DNA of 21,741 nt. It comes from a virus. The stretch spans positions 1 to 21,741 of IMG/VR virus record IMGVR_UViG_3300031508_000003; one strand, written 5' to 3'. This document shows positions 15,932 through 21,640 of this stretch, piece by piece. The notes beneath the pieces were generated by a model. That model was not told where the DNA came from. It ran no database searches and saw nothing but the letters and a program-made list of their open reading frames with translations. Every line of letters begins with the position of its first letter. The first letter of the stretch is position 1. The translations under genes and the position numbers were made by a program.

Positions 15932-16737
15932 ATTTCTGCTACCTCCCCAGCTTGCATTTTTTGCACAATTTCTTTTACGCATTCGTTAGCATAGCTACAA
16001 TATCTGCAGTGCCAGTCGGTCGATTTTCGAACGCCTTTGTCTGTAAATTCAAGCACATAATCTTTGTCACCAGCTCCTGTTTTTTTAATATAAAGCTTAA
16101 ACGGCCGCTCAGGTGGGGTTTCGCTTTTTACTATATTGTACAAATTGTCAAACTTTGCTAAAAGTTCTTTTTTTGCTTGTTTCATATCTTTATCTGTCGC
16201 ATTGCAAAGCTCAATTTTGTATTCAACAATTCTCCCGTTATCCCGCCCGATGTACACCAGCCGGCCGACTCTTATGTTGTTCATAATCATATAAGTGTAC
16301 AGCTGGTCGACATGCGCCTGGTCGGGCTCTTCCTCAACTCTACTAAAACCTTGCGCGTAAATGCTTTTTAGCTCCAAAACTTCCTTCTCGCCCTGCTCGT
16401 TTTTAATTATCGCATCAACACGCCCGTTTATCGTGTACCCTTTGCGCTTTTTCGTAAAGCGTTTTTCTTTCGCTACAAGCACTTGCGCATCTTTTAGCAA
16501 ATCTTGCACGTAAGTGTGCGTAGCGTCACCCAGGCCCATTTTTAGCAATGCGTGTGTTTCGATCGTCGCAGGAATGCGGAACGAATACCACAGCGCGCGC
16601 GGGCATTTCGACAAATCGGTCAGGTAAAGCTTAATCTGCTCAGCGTGCACATTTCGCACATACGACGCTTTGCTTTTTTCTACCGCGTCGTAAATCACCT
16701 TAACAACATACTGTCCGCGTAGCAAATTTACTTCCAT
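15928..16737 (-). CDS. Cas4/RecB-like Fe-S exonuclease (PD-(D/E)XK)
   Basis: 269 residues. The nuclease core is visible: GRVDAII (Asp108), VLELKS (Glu122, Lys124) and DQLYTYM (Gln145), the RecB-family PD-(D/E)XK pattern. Four cysteines flank it as in Cas4 and Dna2: Cys45 in LSKCPRALWYS and Cys244, Cys247, Cys253 in WHCRYCSYANEC, predicted to hold a 4Fe-4S cluster. Phage members act as single-strand exonucleases in recombination and replication. No Cas1 or Cas2 and no CRISPR array are present, so a CRISPR role is not indicated. The start at 16737 has AAAGGAGG just upstream. Confidence 0.92.
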   Translation of the reverse strand: MEVNLLRGQYVVKVIYDAVEKSKASYVRNVHAEQIKLYLTDLSKCPRALWYSFRIPATIETHALLKMGLGDATHTYVQDLLKDAQVLVAKEKRFTKKRKGYTINGRVDAIIKNEQGEKEVLELKSIYAQGFSRVEEEPDQAHVDQLYTYMIMNNIRVGRLVYIGRDNGRIVEYKIELCNATDKDMKQAKKELLAKFDNLYNIVKSETPPERPFKLYIKKTGAGDKDYVLEFTDKGVRKSTDWHCRYCSYANECVKEIVQKMQAGEVAEI

Positions 16738-16776
16738 AAAATCCTCCTTTATTTTTTGTTTGTTTGATTCGAATAT

Positions 16777-16785
16777 ATTATATCA
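16777..16785 (-). promoter_or_regulatory. Possible extended -10 promoter before the Cas4-like gene
   Basis: The transcribed strand reads TGATATAAT, which fits the extended -10 pattern TGnTATAAT, about 40 bases before the Cas4-like start. No good -35 box lies upstream and the motif overlaps the stop of the preceding gene, so it may be chance in AT-rich sequence. Confidence 0.25.
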
Positions 16786-17125
16786 CAATTGCAGCATGCG
16801 AACTATCGTAAATATAAAGCATATTTTTATCATTTAAAATCTGATCGATATCGTTTTGCGTTATAAAAAAATAATCGCCTGGAAATTGCTTAAACCAAAC
16901 ACAAAACTCGTTCTCAAACTCAGTACGAACGCAAAAAATGTCGTCCCTGCACGGTGCGCAAGCATGTTGCAACCCTTCAAGATACGCAAGGGTATCAGTC
17001 GTGTCTTTATAAATAAGCGGGCAAACTTTTGCAGTCTCAACAAGCCGAGAAAAATTCTCAACGTCTAAGACAATTTTTTTAGTACAACTTCGAAAAATCA
17101 ACACTACCTCTTTCGTCTTCGACAT
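16778..17125 (-). CDS. Hypothetical cysteine-rich protein
   Basis: 115 residues, first gene after promoter P1, with AAAGGAGGAG before the ATG. Family not recognised. Six cysteines stand out (Cys14, Cys35, Cys56, Cys59, Cys65, Cys74), including a CAPC pair followed by DIFC, which could bind a metal. The protein is otherwise mixed alpha/beta with a hydrophobic start (EVVLIFRSCTKKIVL) and a Tyr/Asp-rich end. As the first product from P1 it may act early in the nuclease/nucleotide block. No signal peptide or membrane segment. Confidence 0.75.
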   Translation of the reverse strand: MSKTKEVVLIFRSCTKKIVLDVENFSRLVETAKVCPLIYKDTTDTLAYLEGLQHACAPCRDDIFCVRTEFENEFCVWFKQFPGDYFFITQNDIDQILNDKNMLYIYDSSHAAIVI

Positions 17126-17172
17126 ACACTCCTCCTTTAAAATTTTATGTTTTTCTTTTCTCTTACGCTTAT

Positions 17173-17202
17173 ATTATAACATGTATTTTTTTTGTTTGTC
17201 AA
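17173..17202 (-). promoter_or_regulatory. Promoter P1 (sigma-70 type)
   Basis: TTGACA (17197-17202) and TATAAT (17173-17178) on the minus strand are exact consensus boxes separated by 18 bases. Transcription would begin near 17166 and read the cysteine-rich gene, the nucleases and the genes up to terS. Upstream lie A/T tracts and the palindrome TTTTGCAAAA, which can act as an UP element or an operator. The -10 box and its flanks (ATGTTATAATATAAGCGTAA) are identical to P2. It lies in the 106-base gap after the helicase gene; no terminator hairpin is obvious in that gap. Confidence 0.88.
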
Positions 17203-17231
17203 GTGTTTTTGCCCGTTTTTGCAAAATTTTT

Positions 17232-18440
17232 TTAAAAATCAATCGTTGGGGCGCTTACAAATTGCGCTCTTTCGTACAGTGCAATCACGCTAAACTTGCC
17301 CAGCCGCCCGTGCGTCGCTTTGCGTACATAAACTACAAGTTCATTTTCTTTCTGTTGTAACATCAAAACAAGCTGACTCGCTTCTTCGAGAGCACCTGAC
17401 TCTTTCAAGTGCTCGAGTTGAGGCTCTTCTGTTTGCAAAGCTGCACGTGAAATCTGATTCGCTGCAATAATACAGATATTCAGTTCAAGCGCAAGACTTC
17501 GTAGTGTTCGAACTGTACGTTCTACAGCGTCTGCTTTACTGTATGCTTTGTCCGTGTGTCGAATGTGACTAATTTGATCAATAAAAATCACGTCAACACC
17601 TGCTGCGACTGCTCGTCTTATGCTTGCTACAAGCGTGTTTATATCGACGCTATAATCTTCAAAAAACATTATATTGTTTATATGTGATGTCTTGTCTGCA
17701 TTTTTTGCAATGACAGCATGCACCCCGCCTTGCGCTCGAAGTTCATGCATAGTAACATTACAAACGTTTGCAATTACGCGATTTACACACTGATAAGCAG
17801 GCATCTCAAGCGTTACAAAACCGACTTTGTGCCCCTGCTTTGCAAGACTTTCCGCCTCGTTTAGCAAAAACGTTGTTTTGCCGACACCGGGGCGAGCGGC
17901 GATTACGTGTAGATCACCGCTTCTGTAAGCAAAAAACAAGTCTTTCGCTTCTCGAAATTTGCTAAAAAAGAACTTTTCGTTTTTTATCGTTTGCTCAACC
18001 TCAGTCGCTTTCATCCATTTCCCAGCCTGCAAGTCTTGTAATTCGTTTAGTATTTTTTGAATAGCGTCACTGTCTATGTCGACATTACCTCTCTCGAAAT
18101 CTTTTTTAAGTTCATCTAATATCGAAAAAACACGATATTTCACGTAGATTTTTTTCAATCGTTCAAGAGCAAGCTGAGCTTCAACTGAACTCTGAGTATA
18201 CAAAAATTGAAACTCGACAGCGTCTTTGAAACTCATGTTTGTATCTACTGCAAACTCTGCGATGTCTAACGTGTCACGTGTATCTGCTTGTTTTTTAATC
18301 GCCTGAAATATTTTCTTATTCTCTATACTAAAAAACTTTTCTTTGTCATATAAGTATAACTTAAAAAACTTCAAGTCCTGAGTTGCTCGACCTAATAGCG
18401 CTTTTTGCGTCATGTCTGCAAGTTCAAGAAGTTTTACCAT
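17232..18440 (-). CDS. Replicative DNA helicase, DnaB-like
   Basis: 402 residues. N-terminal helical domain (about 1-130) like DnaB N domains, then a RecA-type ATPase: Walker A ARPGVGKTT (182-190), GFVTLEMPA (about 207-215, the DnaB LEM motif), Walker B VDVIFIDQISHI (about 282-292), and IIAANQISR. It unwinds DNA at the phage fork as a hexamer. It is slightly shorter than bacterial DnaB, as usual in phages. The ATG at 18440 is preceded by GGAGG repeats and overlaps the probable initiator gene by seven bases, so initiator and helicase are made together. Primase and polymerase genes are not seen in the window. Confidence 0.95.
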   Translation of the reverse strand: MVKLLELADMTQKALLGRATQDLKFFKLYLYDKEKFFSIENKKIFQAIKKQADTRDTLDIAEFAVDTNMSFKDAVEFQFLYTQSSVEAQLALERLKKIYVKYRVFSILDELKKDFERGNVDIDSDAIQKILNELQDLQAGKWMKATEVEQTIKNEKFFFSKFREAKDLFFAYRSGDLHVIAARPGVGKTTFLLNEAESLAKQGHKVGFVTLEMPAYQCVNRVIANVCNVTMHELRAQGGVHAVIAKNADKTSHINNIMFFEDYSVDINTLVASIRRAVAAGVDVIFIDQISHIRHTDKAYSKADAVERTVRTLRSLALELNICIIAANQISRAALQTEEPQLEHLKESGALEEASQLVLMLQQKENELVVYVRKATHGRLGKFSVIALYERAQFVSAPTIDF

Positions 18441-19312
18441 ACCTCCACCTCCTTCTCTGTGTTTTCATTGTGTGTTTTTTTCCATTCGAGATACTCGCCA
18501 CCGAGCATCGCATAGTCCCACGCCGACATGATCGGACACGTATGACCTTCTGTCCACATAAACGTCCTTTTTTTATATTTTTCTGCCCACTCGCCAACCT
18601 CGCGCATTGAAGGAAAATTGTCTACAATCTCTTGCTCTTGCTCTTGCTTTTGCTCTTGCTTCTGTGCATGTATTTTCTGTTCTTGCGCTCTGTTTATATC
18701 TTGCCAGTGTGCCCCGTTCCGCAGCGCTGCGATTACATAACCCTTAACATTTTCAATGTTTTTCTCTTTTGCTTGTTTTTCAAGACGCGTAATAGTATCG
18801 CAAATTACATCAACGTTTATATTCTTTTTGTCGTTTGTGTTCTTCTTTATAAAATTTGCATAAATACGCCAGTTTACACTTGTTTTTCTCAGTTTCTCTA
18901 TTTCGTCTTTCGTCCAAAACGCTGTCTTTTTATTTTTTGTCGTTTTAACCTGTGCCGTCTCTGTTTTCCTCTGTCTATTCCTTCTTTTTCTTTTTTTAGT
19001 TACTACATCATCTGCTGCATATTTTTTTTTGTAGTAATAGCTCACTTTTGCACTGTTTGCTTTTTTAACTAATTCTTGCATCATAACATCAAAATCATCG
19101 CTAATCGTAATCATTATAAATCGTTCGTCTTCGTTCTCAATAATCGTTCGCATGTTTTTATACATATAAAAACTCCGCCTCGAAAACCATTTTTTAAAAA
19201 ATTCCCACTCTGCAAAGTCAAATGTTTTTATTAGTGCAATTTTTAAAGCAACCTTAATATTAAAATTTTCCAAAAGCGTATAATATACTTTTACAAATTG
19301 CGCGTTACTCAT
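18434..19312 (-). CDS. Probable replication initiator / helicase loader
   Basis: 292 residues just upstream of the DnaB-like gene, the usual place of phage initiators or loaders. The first 80 residues (FVKVYYTLLENFNIKVALKI onward) resemble the winged-helix N-terminus of phage replication proteins. Then a very basic stretch (KKRKRRNRQRK, about 108-118) and a C-terminal part with IENVKGYVIAALRNGAHW, similar to the DnaD/RepA-like end where a helix precedes a Gly-Tyr-x-Ile-x-Ala-Leu motif. A Gln/Glu/Lys repeat at about 217-227 is encoded by a GCAAGA hexamer array. The start at 19312 has GGAGGGCGGGG before it and overlaps the upstream stop by eight bases. Family assignment is tentative; role from synteny. 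Confidence 0.65.
   Translation of the reverse strand: MSNAQFVKVYYTLLENFNIKVALKIALIKTFDFAEWEFFKKWFSRRSFYMYKNMRTIIENEDERFIMITISDDFDVMMQELVKKANSAKVSYYYKKKYAADDVVTKKRKRRNRQRKTETAQVKTTKNKKTAFWTKDEIEKLRKTSVNWRIYANFIKKNTNDKKNINVDVICDTITRLEKQAKEKNIENVKGYVIAALRNGAHWQDINRAQEQKIHAQKQEQKQEQEQEIVDNFPSMREVGEWAEKYKKRTFMWTEGHTCPIMSAWDYAMLGGEYLEWKKTHNENTEKEVEVW
18631..18664. repeat. Hexamer repeat inside the initiator gene
   Basis: Imperfect tandem copies of CTTGCT (GCAAGA/GCAAAA on the coding strand) encode a Gln/Glu/Lys stretch. It may be just a flexible linker, or, as in lambda gene O, initiator-binding repeats placed within the initiator gene. Confidence 0.7.
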
Positions 19313-19688
19313 CCCCGCCCTCCTCGAGTATTATTCCTAACTCCGCAGCGACGATGTGACAAGCATCTATCAAAATCGTTGCCTCCTGTGTTGTCGCATC
19401 GCTTTCCGATTTTGCCACAAGCCGCCCCCACCTGTCAATCCGATAAGGATACCCCATACCAACAGCCCGTTCCTTTACGTACCGTGCCACGTCGTGCAGA
19501 TTTTCCCCCGTGCTCATCGCTATTTGCCGCACATGCCCCCAAAAATGGTGGTTTTGCGACTTCCAACCAGTGCTGCGCTTGTCCGCTGCTTTTATTGTTA
19601 TTTCAAACAACTCAGACTTACTCGATAAAGCCAGCCCGAGCAGGCTACAAACCTGCTCGGCGATTTCTTTTTTTGCTATCTTTGTCAT
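19305..19688 (-). CDS. NinB/recombination-mediator-like protein
   Basis: 127 residues. The middle reads NHHFWGHVRQIAMSTGENLH, followed later by KSESDATTQEATILIDACHI and ending AAELGIILEEG. This sequence of features (Asn..Phe-Trp-Gly, a Glu-x-Leu-His helix, Ser..Thr..Glu helix, AELGI end) is what I associate with NinB-like and related phage recombination proteins, which help single-strand annealing or mediator loading. It lies between the first P2 gene and the initiator. Similarity is by eye, so family is moderately likely. Start ATG at 19688, four bases after the previous stop. Confidence 0.55.
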   Translation of the reverse strand: MTKIAKKEIAEQVCSLLGLALSSKSELFEITIKAADKRSTGWKSQNHHFWGHVRQIAMSTGENLHDVARYVKERAVGMGYPYRIDRWGRLVAKSESDATTQEATILIDACHIVAAELGIILEEGGDE

Positions 19689-19692
19689 TTTT

Positions 19693-20103
19693 TTACTCCC
19701 TTACGATTTTTTTAATTATTCGAGAAGCAATTTCTGCTGCTTTTTGCTGCTGCTCAGCTGTAAGCGAACGCTTAGCGTCTGTCAAGTTAGGGTACACTGC
19801 TTTCACACGATTGTTTTCAATGTCAAGCACAACAGCATTACCTTTCAGCGTGTCTGTGTCGAACCTATTCCCTTTTGCGCCCAAAATTCGCAAAATTGCT
19901 ACACAATTGCTTTTCTCGTTTGTCGAAAACGTAACAATTTTTGCGTAGTACTCGTTAAAGTTAGTAACAAACACAAACACCGCCTTTTTTACCTTGCGCC
20001 CCGTGTAGCCGTCCAAAACCTCAGCAGTAATGTCAAAGTGCGCAAACCAGGCAGGGAAGCGACCCGTCCTCGCGTTTTCCGCAGCACTCACAACAATTTC
20101 CAT
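19693..20103 (-). CDS. Hypothetical protein, first gene of the P2 operon
   Basis: 136 residues, ATG at 20103 with the strong site AAAGGAGGTAAAGT. I do not recognise the family. It looks like a beta-rich protein (KAVFVFVTNFNEYYAKIVTF, SNCVAILRILGAKGNRFDTD, LKGNAVVLDIENNRVKAVYP) with a helical, basic C-terminus (AEIASRIIKKIVRE). A beta-barrel nucleic-acid binder would fit, but no motif proves it. Being first after the origin-like region and P2, it is likely one of the earliest and strongest phage products. Confidence 0.8.
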   Translation of the reverse strand: MEIVVSAAENARTGRFPAWFAHFDITAEVLDGYTGRKVKKAVFVFVTNFNEYYAKIVTFSTNEKSNCVAILRILGAKGNRFDTDTLKGNAVVLDIENNRVKAVYPNLTDAKRSLTAEQQQKAAEIASRIIKKIVRE

Positions 20104-20135
20104 ACTTTACCTCCTTTTTTTTGTTTTACGCTTAT

Positions 20136-20164
20136 ATTATAACATGCCTTTTTAAATTTGTCAA
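20136..20164 (-). promoter_or_regulatory. Promoter P2 (sigma-70 type)
   Basis: TTGACA (20159-20164) and TATAAT (20136-20141), both exact consensus with a 17-base spacer, on the minus strand. Transcription would begin near 20129 and give a leader of about 25 bases to the first gene. Upstream T/A tracts with TTTTGCAAAA and the downstream TATAAGCGTAA mirror P1, so both promoters are probably controlled together. It drives the replication genes. Confidence 0.9.
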
Positions 20165-20207
20165 GTATTTTGGGGGTATTTTGCAAAAAAATTTTTCAAA
20201 ACCGCGA

Positions 20208-20237
20208 CCCACCCAGGCGCGCCAACAACGGGGTGGG
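20208..20237. other. GC-rich hairpin upstream of P2
   Basis: CCCACCC (20208-20214) pairs with GGGTGGG (20231-20237). The loop contains the palindrome GGCGCGCC (20216-20223). It stands out as a GC island in very AT-rich surroundings. It might end the lysis transcript (a T-rich stretch follows after a few bases) or serve as a structural site of an origin. Confidence 0.5.
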
Positions 20238-20350
20238 GCCTATATATAATATAATATGTCGCTTATAGAAATGTTATCTCTATTGTATATATAATATCTC
20301 TAAGATATGTTAGATATAAAAATATATGTTCTAAAGAAAGTCTATATATG

Positions 20351-20411
20351 TTTAGTAATATATCTAATGTTTAGTAATATATCTAATAGTATATTTAGTA
20401 ATATATCTAAT
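20351..20411. repeat. Three direct repeats of an 18-base AT-rich motif
   Basis: The plus strand carries TTTAGTAATATATCTAAT three times, at 20351-20368, 20370-20387 and 20394-20411, with no mismatch. Neighbouring sequence up to 20241 is almost pure A/T with related TAGATAT elements. Candidate melting region or protein-binding array. Confidence 0.9.
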
Positions 20412-20480
20412 AGCCGCTTCAGTCGACTTTGTAAGTGTCGGCCTTGCCGTGATTTAGAACGTGTTTTTGCGCTCGGGGCC

Positions 20481-20586
20481 GTGCAATTTTTTTAAATTAT
20501 AGTGCAAAAATTTTAAATTAGAGTGCAATTTTTTTAATGTATTAGTGCAATTTTTTTACTGTGTTTTTATGTTAAAAATTTTGCAC
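20481..20586. repeat. GTGCAA iteron-like array (4 direct, 1 inverted)
   Basis: GTGCAA followed by A/T tracts occurs at 20481, 20502, 20523 and 20545, i.e. at 21, 21 and 22 bases, and an inverted copy (TTGCAC) at 20581-20586 touches the stop of the last lysis gene. The units share the longer form AGTGCAATTTTTTTA. Spacing of two helical turns places all boxes on one face of DNA, as in iterons or multi-operator sites. Confidence 0.85.
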
Positions 20587-20861
20587 TAAAGATTCGTTTT
20601 TGAAACGTTGCTTACGGTAGCATTTGTAATTGTGATGTTTGTGAGACCTCTGATGTTTATGTTTATATTAGTAATTCCGCGCGCGTCAGACACAACTATA
20701 GTGCATTGCCCCTGAAACACCTCTGTTTGCTGTGTTTGCGTGTTGTAAATATACGTGCTTGTGTTATTAATGCGCGCAGGGAGCAAGTATCGCTCCCCGA
20801 CCACACCCGCGCCTGCCCCGAGCAATAGCCCAGTCAAAAACGCTGTTATTATCCATTCCAT
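20586..20861 (-). CDS. Small membrane-anchored protein, possible spanin-like
   Basis: 91 residues from the ATG at 20861; an ATG two codons earlier (20867) is too close to the GAGAGG ribosome binding site. One N-terminal membrane segment (about 3-22, IITAFLTGLLLGAGAGVV) is followed by a mostly beta-type ectodomain rich in Asn/Thr/Ile (ITNININIRGLTNITITNAT). It has a single Cys. Last gene of the lysis-like cluster. Such a small anchored protein could act as a spanin that joins inner and outer membranes, but it lacks the usual coiled coil, so the role is open. Confidence 0.65.
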   Translation of the reverse strand: MEWIITAFLTGLLLGAGAGVVGERYLLPARINNTSTYIYNTQTQQTEVFQGQCTIVVSDARGITNININIRGLTNITITNATVSNVSKTNL

Positions 20862-20903
20862 TTTCATTTGCCTCTCTTCCTTTCTTCCTTTATATATGTG
20901 TTT

Positions 20904-21410
20904 TTATGCGTTTTTCTTTCTTGTCTTTTTTGTTGTTTGTGCTTCCTCGCTTACTTGTTCCTGTTGTGCAATTTTTTCTAAAATCTCCACCGTAGCCTCC
21001 TTTTCCCCGCCCATCGCAGCCAAAAAGTCCGCAAACTCTGCAGGCGGGATGGTAATGCATCCATGCGAGCCGTCCCAGTTTAGTCCGCCGATGTGAATTT
21101 GCACCGCTTGTATTACCATTTTTCCGTTGTGATTCGGGTTCGGTCGTGTCGAAGGCAGGATGTCTGAGCCGTCCTGGGTGTACAGATGATACGCCGTGCG
21201 CCCGTCTCGTCGCGTAACCCGTTTTGCTATGTATTCCCCCGCTGCAACCTCGCCGCCCTGGTAGCCGTTCGTCGGGTCAGTGTTACAGTGCAACTCTACA
21301 AGCAGCTTGTCGTCTTTGTCATAAACTTGTAAAACCCCGTCATATTTGTCACCGTTTTTTAACAATATAGGCGTTTGTGAAGCTTTCTTGACAATCTTAA
21401 TTTTTTTCAT
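20904..21410 (-). CDS. L,D-transpeptidase-fold (YkuD-like) cell wall enzyme, putative lysin
   Basis: 168 residues. The YkuD catalytic signature is present: VQIHIGG (His106) and GSHGCITIP (Ser115, His116, Gly117, catalytic Cys118). A leading LPSTRPNPNHNG stretch fits the substrate-facing part. There is no signal peptide or membrane segment, so release to the wall would need a holin. The C-terminus is basic (TTKKTRKKNA). It overlaps the holin-like gene by 14 bases, and GGAGGAGG precedes the ATG. In this setting it is probably the phage endolysin-type enzyme that cuts or remodels peptidoglycan cross-links, in place of the usual amidase or lysozyme. Function as a lysin is inferred from context. 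Confidence 0.82.
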   Translation of the reverse strand: MKKIKIVKKASQTPILLKNGDKYDGVLQVYDKDDKLLVELHCNTDPTNGYQGGEVAAGEYIAKRVTRRDGRTAYHLYTQDGSDILPSTRPNPNHNGKMVIQAVQIHIGGLNWDGSHGCITIPPAEFADFLAAMGGEKEATVEILEKIAQQEQVSEEAQTTKKTRKKNA

Positions 21411-21630
21411 TTTCTTCCTCCTCCTTCTTCATTTCGATCACCAGTCCCTCTCGTGCAATTTTTAAATTTTCGAGCGCAACCGCACCGTTCACAAACAAAT
21501 AAATCACGGCCGCAGTGATACTTACGATAGCCCAGACAGTCGGGGTGATTTTGTTATAAAATAACAAAAAGCTTGACAAAGTAATAAGAAACAAGCAAAC
21601 AAAAAACTTTCTCGAAAACCATTTCGACAT
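21397..21630 (-). CDS. Holin-like two-helix membrane protein
   Basis: 77 residues. Two membrane segments (about 9-25, FVCLFLITLSSFLLF, and about 30-48, TVWAIVSITAAVIYLFV) joined by a short loop, then an acidic C-terminal tail (EMKKEEEENEKN). This shape and size fit small holins that open the inner membrane and let the lysin out. AAAGGAGGG lies before the ATG. It lies directly before the L,D-transpeptidase-fold gene, the normal holin-lysin order. The family itself was not recognised. Confidence 0.72.
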   Translation of the reverse strand: MSKWFSRKFFVCLFLITLSSFLLFYNKITPTVWAIVSITAAVIYLFVNGAVALENLKIAREGLVIEMKKEEEENEKN

Positions 21631-21640
21631 ACTCCCTCCT

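Larger units (their letters stand above)
20104..20585. other. Main intergenic region, candidate origin and control locus
   Basis: The only long gap (482 bases) in the window. In order toward the left it holds four GTGCAA boxes spaced 21-22 bases apart (20481-20550), three AT-rich 18-base repeats (20351-20411), a very AT-rich stretch (20241-20411), a GC-rich hairpin (20208-20237) and promoter P2. This combination of iterons, an easily melted region and a promoter beside the initiator/helicase operon is typical of replication origins. I found no reading frame or RNA gene in it. Confidence 0.6.

Noticed and set aside
15928-16737. Cas4-like gene as sign of a CRISPR-Cas locus
   Set aside because: No Cas1, Cas2, effector gene or repeat-spacer array is in the window; phage Cas4-like nucleases are common on their own.
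20241-20411. CRISPR-like or satellite repeat array
   Set aside because: The 18-base AT-rich copies are spaced by only 1 and 6 bases with no unique spacers, so they are simple direct repeats.
21567-21600. Plus-strand TTGACA box inside the holin-like gene
   Set aside because: No matching -10 box with a gene following on the plus strand; likely chance.
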